Shown here: positions 1 through 12,654 of the stretch, in pieces | Layout: each line of letters opens with the position of its first letter | How positions within the stretch are numbered: position 1 is the first letter of the stretch | Notes under the pieces: model-generated | What the model was told of the DNA's origin: nothing | The model's database searches: none | The model's input: only the letters and a program-made list of their open reading frames with translations | Program-made: the position numbers and the translations under genes | Source: Magnolia sinica | Taxonomy: Eukaryota; Streptophyta; Magnoliopsida; Magnoliales; Magnoliaceae | Reading direction: 5' to 3' | Assembly (NCBI RefSeq): GCF_029962835.1 | Contig: NC_080578.1 | Location: 47,795,001-47,859,000 of the forward strand | DNA length: 64,000 nt

Positions 1-1845
1 TGTGATGTATATTTGAGGCCCGATGTGATGTATTTATGGCCCATGTGCCGAGGCCCATTGCGATGTATGTGCGGCCCATGAGTGAGGCTCGACATGGTGT
101 ATTTATGGCCCATGTGCCAAGGCCCAATGCGATGAATGTGCGGACCGATGTAATGTGTGATTTCTCTATAATGTATGTAATGATATTTATTTGGACCACT
201 GTTTGAGAGTGATGTTAGTTAAATGTCCACATTGATGGGCAATTGTATTTAGATATCCACATTGTGACTTTCCCTTGGGTCCATTGTGAGGCCCATTCTT
301 GTTATGAGTAGGCTGTCTAGGCCTATCCTTGATATGAGGAAAGTTCACCATCATCATATAACATGCTTAGTATAGCTTTACGACCCATGCCCATGCGCAT
401 CACACCATCATCATATAACATGCTTAGTATAGCTTCACAACCCATGCCCCATTCACATCATATATATGCTTGATATGAGAAATGATTGATCATAGCACAT
501 GCCATTGAGCAGATTATTATGGGACTCCCTGATAAGAGGAGTTGTCCACATGAATGCGTGATACGCGCAGGTTTGATGCATGACTGGATGGTATAACTCA
601 TGCATCTCGTATTTTATGATATGACCACTGTACACCCTAGTGACATCAGGGTCGTAACCTCCACAGGTATATTGTGGATGGTCAGATTGGACACTAAAAA
701 TCTATTCTACATGGAGTGCTATAGATATCCCTTAGTGAAAGTCTTCCTAAACCCTCTTGGTTCTAGAGGTTGCTCCAACGTCTAAACCGAGTGGATGCAT
801 AAGTGCATGAGGGTCGTATATACTGTTAGGCCGCATCTCCCATTGTGTCATGGTCGGTTGGAATGGGGTGTAGCCTTACCCGCCCGAGAGGAGGGGGCAA
901 AGCTAGGGTCCTGAGTTTGACCGGCTCGAGGAATGGGTCCACTATCGATGAGCCAGCCCGATATTGGTAAGCAGATAGTGAGTTCTCTTCCACTTACCTT
1001 GTTGCGCGTGATAGGGGGGCAATCTTGTAGAGTGTACTAGACCTCCGTGATTATCCAGAGTTGAGCTGTATCGATATGTGGACTTATTTAGTATGAGTTG
1101 CATACTTATTCATTCATCCACTCACTATCCACTCGGGCTGGTGGTGCGCAGCTAATTATTGTGTACCTTCGCATGGCCAGGATTTCGGTTGGGCATGCGA
1201 CTAACTTGAGATCAGGAGTCTACCACATTGAGTTTGACTATCCAAATTTAGGTATGAGACTGGTTTGGATAAAAGTCCTTTGTGATAGGCCCCATAGCCT
1301 GCGATACCACGTACTATCATCCTGACTTCACACTGCAGCTTGGTCATTTCATTCGCACCACATATTGCATATTACATTACATCCTCGGCATATGACATTT
1401 TGGGTTACTATGTTTCTACATTGATATGGTCGTTAGCATTCATGCCTTGCATCGCATAGCCTTGGTATGACTGATGGGACTCATAGACTTACCACTATAT
1501 TTCCTCTTACTCTGATATCGTATGATTCATGGTCTTGTCAGTATTTCCGTTTATTCCGATATTGTATGATTTATGGCATTGTATTGTATACTTGGTACTC
1601 ACTTTGTGCACACACTTTCACCACCCTCTAAGATTTCTATAAGCTTATGCACGATAGATGCGTGCAGGTGACGTTAGGTTGCAGCAGCGTTGAGCTTGGA
1701 GCGTGTGAGACTTCTAGAGTTTTGGTTTTAACATGTGTATTTCCTTTTCAGCATTGTATTCAAATGTTTATATTAGTTGATATGTGATGATGATGTTGTC
1801 TTTGTGCTTTGAGTATACTTGTAGTTATGTTTCTAACTAGGTGGA
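1..1845 (+). repeat. LTR fragment, long-LTR family B (copy 1, plus orientation)
   Basis: This stretch aligns by eye with 33060-34640 on the same strand and with 50200-52260 in reverse. Shared landmarks are the TGCATGACTGGAT block near 577 (33236 in copy 2), the TACCCGCCCGAGAG block near 880, the CACCACCCTCTAAG block near 1620 and the GTTGAGCTTGGAGCG block near 1690. The first 300 bases carry the GGCCCAT subrepeats typical of this family. The left edge is cut by the window. The similarity to copy 2 stops near 1845. The region holds no coding sequence; the short open frames in it are not conserved between copies. Confidence 0.7.
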
Positions 1846-2509
1846 CAGGTTGGATAAAACACATACAATCAAGGTGGGGTCTAGTCCTCATCCAAGGATT
1901 GGACAATGTGGATGATCACATACATCAAGGTAGGCCCCACCCCTACACGTGCAACACGTGTAGGGTGGGTCCCATTGTCCAGAGATAGATGGACGGATGG
2001 TGTGAGTACAACACTTACATCATGTGGGTCCCACCATCCAAGGACTGGACAGTGGACGGTGTGGATATTCACATACATCATGTGGGCTCCACCGTCCCTT
2101 ACTCAACGATGGATAGCATGAATGAAACACATACATCAGGTGGGGTTCACGTACACATGGCCCACTTGATTTGAATTAAGTTGATATTTGTATTTTCCCT
2201 TCCATCTAGGCCTGTCAACAGGCTGGACGGTGAAGATCCAATGCATCCATCAGGTGAGTCCCACTGTTTAGAAGGCTAGACAATGTGGAATACAACACAT
2301 ATATCTGGGTGGGGTCCACGCAGGTGGGGCCCACCAGTTTGAATCAAACTGATATTTATGTTTACCTTCATCCAGGCTTTGTCCAGACGGATAAGCAGCA
2401 AGCCTGCCCGCTGGACAGGCAGCAAGGTGGGCCCAACCTGTGGACAACTGGATGGTCCCCACTAAATGGATGGTCTGGATAACATGCATCATCAGGTGGC
2501 CCACAACAT

Positions 2510-2550
<41 letters not shown>

Positions 2551-2640
2551 GACATGTGGAGTGGAGGGACTCTGCCACTATGAGCCCTCCCTTTACTCAA
2601 TACAATGCATACATCGAATGAGTCCCACCACATGTGGGCC
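1846..2640. repeat. Diverged subrepeat block of CCGTCCA / GTGGGTCCCAC type
   Basis: The region is built from loosely repeated 50-80 base units containing GGACAGTGTGGAT, ACATACATCA and GTGGGGTCCAC motifs in varied order. The same kind of block lies at 30200-31300 inside family B copy 2, so it is probably part of the LTR family or of a shared inserted element. Open frames across it on both strands are by-products of the repetition. No gene is visible. Confidence 0.55.
2514..2546. repeat. (AG)n microsatellite
   Basis: About 16 near-perfect AG units. Confidence 0.95.
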
Positions 2641-3321
2641 CTGAAGTCATCAAAATCAATTGCGAAAATTCTTTTCCTACCAACAATGACGTTTCACCCA
2701 CCGATTCCACTTCTTCTTGGTTTTTTTAGAATGCTAAGCTCCTTGGCTTTTTCTTTGATGGAGGATAATGAAGGTTGAAGGGTTGAGATGAGAGATTAGG
2801 GGTAAGAAGTGGCCACACACTTGGCTCTTTTTCTCTCCTTAGAGCTTAGATGGTCACTCTCTTTGAGTTGCTTAGGATGGGTAGAGAATGAGAGAGAGAA
2901 TGGTTGTAAGGGAGATGGGATAGAGTGATGGGCGTGAGTGACATGAGAGTTGACTTTGGGAAGGGTTGCTTGTCTTGGGGAGAAAGAAAACATGAGTTGT
3001 GATGGGATGTGTACTTGATTAATTGCTATGATATGTGGGTAGTGATTCTCTCGGGATTCGCAATACGTGGCATTTCTTCAAAATATACGCGGGCCCATAA
3101 CTCCTGGCCTGGGTATCTCATCAGTGTGCAAGATGCGATGTTAGAACCATGGCAACAGCGCGGTCGCTATGGTACAAGTCTCGAGTCGAGTTGACTCAGA
3201 TTTACAGGATGCAACTTAAGGTCTCGTGTAAATACTGTTTATAAGTCGCAGGTCACCGAAATTCGACGGGGAGGATCGCCAGAGTCTAAGGAATGGTACG
3301 GAATAGGATACGGGCCTTACA
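2641..3321 (-). repeat. LTR 5' fragment, family B (minus orientation)
   Basis: Read on the minus strand this begins TGTAAGGCCCGTATCC at 3321, a typical chromovirus LTR start. It then matches 29560-30060 (plus) through GGTGACCTGC, CGAGACTTGTACC, CAAGCAACC and AAAGTCAACTCTC landmarks. It is therefore the promoter-side part of a family B LTR, in the opposite orientation to 1-1845. It holds no gene. Confidence 0.6.
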
Positions 3322-3474
3322 CTAAACTGTCATAAAAAATCCACTCCGTCCATAGCTTTGCTTGCCCACATTAGGACATGGGCTCAAAAATGAGGCCGAT
3401 CTAAAACTAAGTGGGCCACACAAAAGGGAGTCATGGGATTTAATTCCCACAGTTGAAAAAACCAGGTTGGTACA
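3322..3474. repeat. Fragment of dispersed MITE-like repeat
   Basis: It resembles 43450-43590 on the same strand (ATCCACTCCGTCCAT, then a GAGGCCGATCTAAAAC-like block, then GGATTTAATTCCCA). It abuts the polypurine-tract side of the old chromovirus at 3475, where that element's 3' LTR would be expected. I cannot recognise that LTR. Confidence 0.45.
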
Positions 3475-4086
3475 TTCTACCCCCTTAATAAAAATTCAAT
3501 CTTTGAAATTTAACATACCTAACACCTGAAGAGATGAGGGTACTTCTCTCGAATTTCATCCTCTCACTCCCACGAAGCTTCCTTCTCGCTATCATGCCCC
3601 CACTGCACCTTCATGGGTAGTATTATTTTTGTTCTAAGTACCTGCTCCTTTCAGTTGAGGATACAAATCAATTTCTTTATATATGTGACATCCTCCCAGA
3701 TTTCTACTGGCTCCTAGTTAATAATATGTGATATGTCTATCTCATACTTTTGAAGAACATATACATAAAATACATTGTAAACGCTGAAAAGCTGAGGAAG
3801 TAAGGTTAGTTTGTAAGTTATGACACCTACTCTCTGTAAGATCTTGAATGGTTCGATATAGCATGATGTTAATTTTTCCTTCTTCTAGAATCGCATGACT
3901 CCTTTCATTGGAGATACCTTAAGGAATACATGGTCTTATATGATGAACTCCAGGGCCCTTCGACGATTGTCGGTGTAGCTCTTCTGGTGACTCTGAGCGG
4001 CACGTAGATGTTCCTTGATGACAACAACTTTCTTAAATGTCTCTTACACTAGTTTCAGTCTCAACAATGTTCTTTCACCTACCTCG
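3475..4086 (-). pseudogene. Old chromovirus: polypurine tract and integrase C-terminal remnant
   Basis: The complement aligns with the corresponding part of the younger element at 7696-8290: the polypurine tract, a shared CTTCATGGGTAG-type region and the C-terminal integrase tail. It is a decayed fossil with no usable reading frame. Its left part ends where the younger chromovirus is inserted. Confidence 0.6.
3982..4086. repeat. 105-bp direct duplication, left copy
   Basis: Bases 3982-4086 are identical to 17624-17728, from TTCTGGTGACTCTGAGCGG to the final CTACCTCG. The copies flank the younger chromovirus on its two sides, and both are old-element integrase sequence. A normal target duplication for this class is 5 bp. 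Confidence 0.95.
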
Positions 4087-4398
4087 CCCTGAAATTCGGG
4101 GGTCAAGCATAACTTACCTCCCGAGTTTCAAAACATCACTTATGCAACATATTTGATGATGGATGTATGTTGTCTGTATTAGTGCATAAAACATGGAATA
4201 GATTAAGCCAAATAGTAAATATAATTCAGGGATAAGTAAAGAATGCAAGCGGAAGACTTAAAGAAATATATGTGTACATGTGCAAATCCCTGAAATACAT
4301 ATACATACCAGGTCGTATTACAAGTATTACTATCAAAATTATAAGTATCAAATTACATCATTTAATCCCAAAAGAAATTCCAGCATCCCGCGCATCAG

Positions 4399-5438
4399 AA
4401 CAAGGCTCACTAGAACCCGTCTGAAAACTGCATGAAAGAAAATGCAGCCTCATCATTCTCGATCTTCGGCTCTGCCTCAAAGGTTGCATCAACATCTGCA
4501 ACATCAGTAGCTAAGACAGTCTGGTGGGTATTTAACACCGCCCCAAAACGTGGGAGTGACTGATTAACTCAGTGGAACAATAAAGCAAAGTTTAACATGT
4601 TATCAGTTCAATCAAGCAGTAATGATAAAGCAGAACAATCAAACATGTCCTAAGTACTCTTGTTAATGCAAGGATGTATGAAGAATGATGCGTGCCCTCG
4701 CGCGTACACCCTCAGCGTCTTCATCTTACGTTACGCATGACATCGCCTCAAAGTGCGCCACCTCTTCCAGGCACATGCAAATGCGGTGCATGAACATGAT
4801 TACCAAGTTGTTATTAGTCCTTTTCATACAGATTGGGAAGCTAAGGTACTTTCCTCATATCACCATCCAAACAGTGATCCATTTTAGGGTCGTCATCCTA
4901 GACATCTCATACGATCGTAACAAGGCTCGCTAGAACCCGTTTGAAAACGCATATAAGAGAAAGCAACCTCATCATCATCCATCTCCCGCTCCGCCTCAGA
5001 GGTCGCCTCAACATCCGCAACATCATCTAAGACAGAGTCCGGTGGGTGTTTAACACCGCCCTAACGTGGGAGTGAGTGATCAACTCGGTGGAATAATAAG
5101 GCACTGGTTAACATGTTATCAGTTCAATCAAGCAAGAATGATAAAGCATAATAATTAAACAAGTCCTAAGTACTCTTGTTAATGCAGGATGAATGTAGAA
5201 TGATGTGTGCCCTCACACGTACACCCTCGCGTCTTCATCTTACGTTACGCATGACACCACCTCAAAGTGCACCACATCTACAAAGCACATGCAAATGCAG
5301 TGCATGAACATGATTATCAAGTTGTTATTAGTCCTTTTCATACAGCAGGATTGGGAAGCTAAGGTACCTTCCTCATATCACCATCCAAACAGTGATCCAT
5401 TATAGGGTCGTCAGTCCTAGACATCTCATACGATCATA
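4399..5438. repeat. Two-copy 520-bp tandem duplication inside the 3' LTR
   Basis: Unit 1 starts AACAAGGCTC at 4399 and unit 2 starts AACAAGGCTC at 4919. Both run through the CCCTCGCGCGTACACC region and the CACCATCCAAACAGTGATCC region. The partner LTR has a single unit, starting at about 14960. Unit 1 is close to that single unit, while unit 2 is visibly more diverged. Confidence 0.85.
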
Positions 5439-6940
5439 TGGTTTCAGGTCGTTACAAAGGGCTCGTCACCAATCAATGCACGCCTATCATACCTTCATTA
5501 CTACAATAAGGCTCATCACCTCAATGAGGTATCCAGGCATGCTCGAGGTCACTACAAAGGGCTCGTCACCAATCAATGTAGGCCGACAGCACGAATATAG
5601 TGTCCCATACCACCATAATCGGCTCACGAGTTTGGTTGCTCACTGGTCACTACGGGGAGGCTCGTCACCCCAGCGTAGGCCGACAGCTCGACCACGGTGT
5701 CCCATACCACCATGTCCGGCTCATGAGTCTTAGCGGATCAAGGTACAATGGTTAATAGGATTTCATCGGTAAGTTTGGTACCCTAGATTCAAACAATAGC
5801 GTCTATACATGGTGAACATACATCGGACAATCGGGTTACTTGACGAACTCGACTAGCACGAGCGCACGTTGGGTTGAACGACATAGAGTGCGCAAACACT
5901 CCGCGTGGCCAAACCACTGCCGACAACTCTAATACGACTCGGGTTCGTCTAATCACGTCCTACGTGGCGAAAGCAACCTCAGCCACGAACTTAAGGCCGA
6001 TTACCAATTTCCTGGACTATTCATAGTCCCAAACACATTCCACTACAACAGATATTCATATCAACAATTTAGAATAGTAATGGAACAACAACTCAAATCA
6101 TGTGGTATGTAAGCATTTGAAGAATATCAACTTCACATGGATTTAAGCATAAGTAAGACTTCAAATTAAACAAGGAATATGACTAGCATGTGGTAAAACA
6201 TACACATCAATTAGGAGTGTTGAGAATCGTTTCTCAACACTCCCAATTAGGTTAATATATCACCCTATAGAACATTCAGACATTTCTACAAACACTTAGA
6301 ATACATAAAACAATATACATGACGTATGTTGAAATACATGCATTTGGACAATTCCTTTTGCCAAGGAGTTGACACACATACATCTAGCACGAAAACACGA
6401 CAGATAATCTTGGCAAACATATGTTCATATCTTATACGTATACGGTACTTTATACATACACATAGAATACACAAATCTCAATGTAACACATGCATATCAG
6501 AACGCAAAATAAACATAACATTTGGCATGTGAAATCTCATCCATAGCAAGAATAAACCATTCACCGGCATTGAAAGCCTTGAAAACCATAACCTATACGA
6601 TTAAAGTCCGCACCTTAATCCAGAAAAGAACACCGAACCGATTCACACGATATGTCTTTGTCAATGGCGACAGGATAACCTAAGACAAGAATAGAAATGA
6701 GCTACGACAACACAAAAACTATTCTAAGCTCTAAAACGGATTAGGGTTAGGTTAACTTACTCAAAGATGAACTTAGAATCGCCGGAATAATGATTCTAAA
6801 GTGAAGGTTTAAGGATGAAGAAGAACAGAAAGAATCTAAGATGATTCACCAACTTCTCTCTCACTTTCTCTCTCTTTCCTCTCTCTTTCTTAGTTAGGGT
6901 TAGGAAATTCGTATGGAAAAGAGAGTTAGGGTTTTAAGGT

Positions 6941-6950
6941 CTATATATAG
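6941..6950 (-). promoter_or_regulatory. LTR TATA box (3' LTR)
   Basis: The sequence CTATATATAG is flanked by GGCC and followed on the minus strand by the AAAACCCTAACTC leader. The same site is kept in the other LTR at 16991-17000. It is the likely core promoter of the element family. Confidence 0.6.
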
Positions 6951-7695
6951 GCCTAACATTAATGAAAATAACCCTAAGGCTAAGGTATACTTAGGTTATA
7001 ACCAAAACAGCCTCTCTCGATCTAACGGAGCACTTTCGGTGGGCCTTTTTCCACGAAAGGTCGAACTTAAGCTCATTGACCATGGATCTAGGTCAAGCCG
7101 AGTTTTCGCACCGATCGGATCTTCAGATCACCGTGGCGGACCACACTCAATTCAACGGCCACCGAAACTCGATCAGACCACAAGCACAAGGACATGCCTA
7201 GGCCATCTTTCCTGATCAGAGGGTGAAATTGGGTCAGAATCTAATGGTCGATTGCTTAAAATCATCGCATAAGGGACATGACTCAGATTTCACAAAATCT
7301 TATTTAATTTCTCACCGTTCTCACACTCTTCACTCCGACTCAATCAAATCGACCCAGATGTTCATCCTGGACTTGATTTTTGAGGTGATGGCCAAGTCCA
7401 ACATGGTGACCAAAATGTGACTAAGATCATCGCTATCGGACTTACGACGTGTGGTCCAGTCCGATCCAAAGTTTCTAAAAATTCCCAAGAGCAACTCGGA
7501 TTTAGCGATGAATCCTAGATTTCGAGTAACATAGCGCTAACTATTCTACAGTTTTGAGTCATGCAGATCCAATTTAAAGTGATTGATGCAAATTTCACAA
7601 GCAATCGAGTTTAGCACTAATTACCCCAATAAGCTTCTAAGGAAAAAAAATAGAGGTAGTACTCGGGTTGGCACAAAATTTTCAGGGTCATTACA

Positions 7696-7714
7696 ATCTA
7701 CCCCCTTAAAGAAA
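7696..7714 (-). other. Polypurine tract of the younger chromovirus
   Basis: On the minus strand the tract TTTAAGGGGGTAGAT lies immediately before the LTR start TGTAATGACC. This is the expected primer site for second-strand synthesis. Confidence 0.8.
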
Positions 7715-7773
7715 ATTTCGTCCTCGAAATTCATACCTTCTCATATTCCTCAAGGATCCGAGGGTAGCTCTTT

Positions 7774-9219
7774 CTAACCTCGGCTTGATTCCCAAGTAGC
7801 CTCTTCCTCACTATGATGCGTCCATAAAACTTTCACAAGAGGGATAACCTTGCTACACAATACCTGGTCCTTCCTGTCTAGAATACGCGTCGGTCGCAGT
7901 ACATATGTGGCATCCTCGCTCAACTGCACCTGCTCCCAACTGATAATATGCGAAGGATAAAGAACGTACTTCTTCAGCATAGAAACATGAAATACGTTAT
8001 GCACGCCCGCAAGAGGTGTGGGCAAAGCAAGGCGGTATGCTACCGCTCCCACTCGATCCAGAATTTGAAATGGACCAATAAATCTCGGCGTAAGCTTTCC
8101 CTTCTTACCGAACCGCAGAACTCCCTTCATAGGAGAGACCTTAAGAAAATCAATGTCTCCAACCTCAAACTCAAGCGGTCGCCGCCTCGTATCAGCATAA
8201 CTCTTCTGCCTACTCTGGGCTGTCAGAAGTCGACGTCGAATAATGTCAACTTTCTCTGAAGTCGCCTGCACCAACTCTGGGCCAATCAAACTACGCTCGC
8301 CAACTTCTGCCCAGCAATGCGGTGCTCTGCACGGGCGACCATACAACGCCTCATAGGGAGCCATGCCAATACTCACCTGGAAACTGTTATTATACGCGAA
8401 CTCTGCATACTGGAGACAATCATCCCAACTGTCCTTGAAATCCAAAACACAAGCTCGCAACATGTCTTCCAGGATCTGATTCACGCGTTCCGTCTGCCCA
8501 TCTGTCTGCGGATGAAACGCGGTGCTGAACTTCAATTTCACACCCATCGCTTCCTGGATACGAGTCCAGAAGATAGATGTGAAACGCGTGTCTCTATCAG
8601 ACACAATCTCCAAGGGAACTCCATGCAGACGCACAATCTCCTTGATATACAACCTAACCAACTCGTCTGCAGAGTTTGTGACTCTGATAGGTAAGAAGTG
8701 AGTCGACTTCGTCAATCAGTCGACGATTACCTAAATAGAGTCATATCCCTTCCTCGTTCTCGGCAACCCAGAAATAAAGTCCATAGAGATGAAGTCCCAC
8801 TTCCATTCTGCTATGGGCATGGGCTGAAGCAACCCAGGAGGTCAGCGATGCTCTGCCTTGACCTGCTGGCAAGTGAGACAACGAGAAACAAACTCAGCAA
8901 TCTGTACCTTCATATTATCCCACCAATATGATCTTCTCATATCTTGATACATCTTCGTGCTACCTGGATGCATCGCAAGCTTAGAATTATGGGCTAACTC
9001 GAGAACCTCCTGTCTCAAGTCAGGAATGTCTGGGACACATAGCCGGCCACGAAATCGTAGGCCCCCATCTGAACTAATACTCCACTCAGAGTCCTCATCT
9101 GTACTTACCTGATCTCTCATATTCGCCAAAAGCTCATCATCTGCCTGAGCTGCAACGATCTTCTTGTCAATGAGGGGTTGTACACGAATGTGTACGATAA
9201 CCTCATACGGCTCTTCCAC
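7774..9219 (-). pseudogene. Integrase region of the younger chromovirus
   Basis: The minus strand encodes the integrase parts in order. The zinc-binding HHCC region (about 8842-9219) has H..H then CLTCQQVKAEHR. The catalytic core (about 8000-8715) has the SDRDTRFTS and TAFHPQTDGQTERVN motifs. The C-terminal tail (about 7774-8000) ends in VKVLW..HSEEEATWE, the sequence that precedes or begins the chromodomain-like end of plant chromoviruses. Its role in the family is to insert the cDNA into the genome. The fossil copy is broken in places. Confidence 0.9.
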
Positions 9220-9936
9220 CGTAAGTTTCTGCTCAAAGTCTCACACAAACTCCAACATGTCCCATTCTGCTATCATCAGCGGAGACACAAACTTTATAGC
9301 CTTCTTGCGACTCAACGCCTCTGCCACAAGGTTTACCTTGCCCGGATGGTAAGAAACGTCGAACTTGAAGTCTTTCAATGTTTCCATCCATCGGCATTGC
9401 CTCATATTCAAATCACGCTGCGTGAAAATATACTTAAGGCTCTTGTGGTCGCAAAAGAGCTCGAACTCATCTCCATAGAGGTAATGTCTCCAGAGCTTTA
9501 ATGCGAAAATGACAGTTACTCCATGTCATGCGTAGGGTAATTCTCTTTGTGTTTCCTCAACTGCTCAAGCATAAGCAATCACCCTGTCCTTCCGCATAAG
9601 GACACAACCAGACCAACGTGAGAGGCGTCGGTATATATAATATACTTAATCCCTTGCTCGCAATACTAGCACAGGGGCGGACGTCAACTTGTCCATCAAC
9701 TCTTGAAAAGCTTCCTCCGCCTCTCATTCCAAGCAAATTTCAAATCTTTCCGTGTCAATCGAGACAACGGTCCGGCAATCTTCGAGAAGTCTTGTATGAA
9801 GCGTCGATAATAGCCTGCTAGACCCGAAAGCTCCTTACCTTAGTAACTAAACCAGGCTACTTGCAGCTACCTTAGCAAGATCGACAGCTATCCCTTCCTT
9901 GGACACCACATGTCCCAGGAACTTGACTTCCTCCTT
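9220..9936 (-). pseudogene. RNase H region of the younger chromovirus
   Basis: Located between the reverse transcriptase and integrase regions. Short stretches on the minus strand correspond to the RNase H part, such as the block complementary to 9330-9480 that aligns with the better-preserved YPGKENIVADTLSRK region of the old element. It is decayed. Confidence 0.65.
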
Positions 9937-11139
9937 TCAGAAATCACACTTCTTGAACTGCACAAAAAGCTGATTCTTCCTAAGAGTATCTAAAACCGCT
10001 CTTAAGTGCTCCTCGTGCTCTTCCCGACTCGCAGAATATATCAAGATGTCATCGATAAAGACAATGACGAATCGGAACAAGAATGGCCGAAACACCCTGT
10101 TCATCAGATCCATGAACATGGCCGGTGCATTCGTAAGACCGAACGACATCACAAGGAACTCATAGTGACCGAAGCTAGTCCTGAAAGCGGTCTTCTGCAC
10201 GTCCCCATCCTTGACGCGCAACTGATGATACCCTGACTGCAGATCAACCTTCGAAAAGTACCGTGCCCCCTTCAATTGATCAAACAGATCATCAATCCTA
10301 GGCAAAGGGTACTTATTCTTCACAGTTACCAAATTCAACCTGCGATAATCAATACATAATCGCAAGGAACCATCTTTCTTCTTCACAAACAAGACAGGTG
10401 CTCCCCAAGGAGACACACTAGGCCGAATAAAGCCCAAATTCAACAAACCATCTATCTGCTTCCTCAATTCCTCCATTTCACTTGGAGGCATACGATAGGT
10501 AGGCAAGGAAATGGGTGCCGCACCAGGCATGAGATCAATGGTAAAGTCAATCTCACGCTGTGGAGGTAGTCTAGGAATCGATTCAAACACATCTTCAAAC
10601 TTCCGAACTACAGGCGTGCTTTCAAACGCCAATCCAGCCATACTCTCCAACAGAGAAGTATAATAACCAAGACGAAAATGGTAACTGACCTGAACTGGGA
10701 AAGTAACTGTCTCGCCCTCAGGTCCATAGATTGTCACCGATCTCGCTTCACAATCCATCTCTGCTCGCATCCTCGTGAGCCAATCCATACCCATAATAAC
10801 ATCGTAATGGAAAAGAGGTGCGACATAAAAATCAACAAGAATCGATCCACTTCCAAGATCAATCAAACAACCCATACAATGCTTGTTCATAGCAGAGGGG
10901 ATCCCAGTAGCGGTAGTGAGTGTCACTCTTTTCATAGAAATAGTGCTCGAACCCAGACGCCTAACTGCCACATACGATATAAGAGAGGTAGTGGACCCTG
11001 TATCCACCAACATAGAAATGGGAATACCTTCAATGTGCGCTGTAACCTTGAAGGATCTCGGCACCAAGTCAGACATAGGCGCTTCAGCTGAGAGCGCATG
11101 AACTCGAGCCTGCTGCTGACGATTCGGTGGAGGAACCAT
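9937..11139 (-). pseudogene. Protease and reverse transcriptase region of the younger chromovirus
   Basis: A 400-residue open stretch on the minus strand. The aspartic protease signature [15 protein letters not shown] sits near residues 38-52 (about 10984-11028). The linker [13 protein letters not shown] follows, then reverse transcriptase with [61 protein letters not shown] and the catalytic FIDDILIYS. In the family these domains cut the polyprotein and copy the RNA. This is the best preserved part of the fossil element. Confidence 0.93.
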
Positions 11140-11199
11140 GGGCCCGCTGAGGTGGCCTGAAACCCGCAGGTCTGAAGGATGGATGAGCCGGCGCGAACG

Positions 11200-12297
11200 A
11201 AAAGGTGGAGGTGAAATAACCTAAGGCATCGGACGGCCGATCCTCTACGGTGGAGTAAAACCACCGGCCGCATATGCGAAAAGCAAAAATGATCCAAATG
11301 CTCCATCTTTCCATAATACGAACAATAAGATCACTCGCATCTGGCCGAGCGGCGAATGCTTATGAGGAGAATGCCAGCGCCTCTTGCGAGAAAAGGTGCA
11401 GGGTCCGGGAACCATAGGTGCTCGCATACGGAACGACCTGTCCCTCGTCCTGCTTTGCTCGCAAGGACATGCTCACCAACACCGCATAAGAAGAAATGCT
11501 AGCACAAGATATCTTCAAGGTGACTTGGCCTCAACCCTCAGAAAAGTGCCGCATCCTCATCTGCTGATCGCCCATAATCAAAGGAACATACCGACCTAGC
11601 TCGGTGAACCGATTCTCATATTCCGTCACCGACATCCCTCCTTGCCGAGGCGAAGGAACTCACTCTCCTTCTCATGTCGACGTAACCGAAAATACTTCTC
11701 ATGGAAGCGTGCCTCAAACACCGCCACGACCACTCATATCCTTCCTCGACAGTGCGAAGAACACTATCCCACCATAAACCGGCCTCCTTCTCAAACATGA
11801 AGGAGGTAAGCTCGACCTACTCAACCTCAGAACGGTGCAGCGGTCTCGACATCTTAGAGATGCGATCAAATCCGATACTCGGCCTCCTCGGGTCTATGAG
11901 AACCCACAAATGTGGGAGGTCGTAAGCACTGGAATTGCTCAAAGGTTCCGCTCACACTAGCGCTCCCAGATGGGTGCATAGGTGAAGTAGGTGGAGTCGC
12001 CCCCACCGACTGAGCAAAGATGCTAGCCATGGAAGACAGAAACTGTTGTTGCTCTGCTGAATCTGCTTCGCATCAACAACATCATCTCGCTCAAGCCTAC
12101 GATGGCGGAGCAAACGAAGATGCACGGCTCGGCTCAGGAACCAAAGGCGTGACTGGAGGAACCATAGGTGTCGGCCCAACACCGGCAAGAGACGGGCCCA
12201 TCTGTGGATCCGACTGGCTATTGCTTAGGGGAGGAACCCCAACAAGTGACTCAACCAAGTAGAGACGGGACGAAGTCTTCGAACCCTTAGGAGGCAT
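11200..12297 (-). pseudogene. gag region of the younger chromovirus
   Basis: The minus strand begins MPPKGSKTSSR at 12297, a common start for plant gypsy gag. A proline-rich stretch follows, then a capsid-like block with EAGLWWDSV near 11790. The family's zinc knuckle would lie just upstream of the protease but is not clear by eye. The region is a fossil and broken in several places. Confidence 0.7.
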
Positions 12298-12654
12298 ACC
12301 CTACATTCAACAGAGGATGCAACCTGTAAGATTCTACGTCCACATAATCCATCCACAAAGCATTCACAGTACAACATCAAAGACAAACAACATACATTCC
12401 ATTAAACAAAATTCATCGCAATACAAGTAGTGCAGCATTACATGAATCACTACAGGGAAAGCATGTGAACTACAACTTCTAAAACTTCAAACAACAACAA
12501 ACAACTTCCAACTACAAAAGCCAACAATGGCTACACACAGAAAGAAATAACAAAACAAAGCAAAGGATGACTACAACGATCACTACTCATCGGAATCAGG
12601 AAAGGGAGGCAGGGCACCCTTATCCTGCAAGCAACACAGGATAGACTTCAGAGT

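Larger units (their letters stand above)
4087..7695 (-). repeat. 3' LTR of the younger chromovirus
   Basis: It matches 14648-17623 along its length. On the minus strand it starts TGTAATGACCCTG at 7695, next to the polypurine tract, and ends in CCGAATTTCAGGG. It is longer than its partner mainly because of an internal two-copy tandem duplication at 4399-5438. It contains the promoter-like TATA box and a CT-rich leader near 6850-6900. Apparent open frames inside it are also present in the partner LTR and are not genes. Confidence 0.9.

Noticed and set aside
10006-11101. Plus-strand frames opposite the protease and reverse transcriptase
   Set aside because: They are shadows of the well-supported minus-strand pol region.
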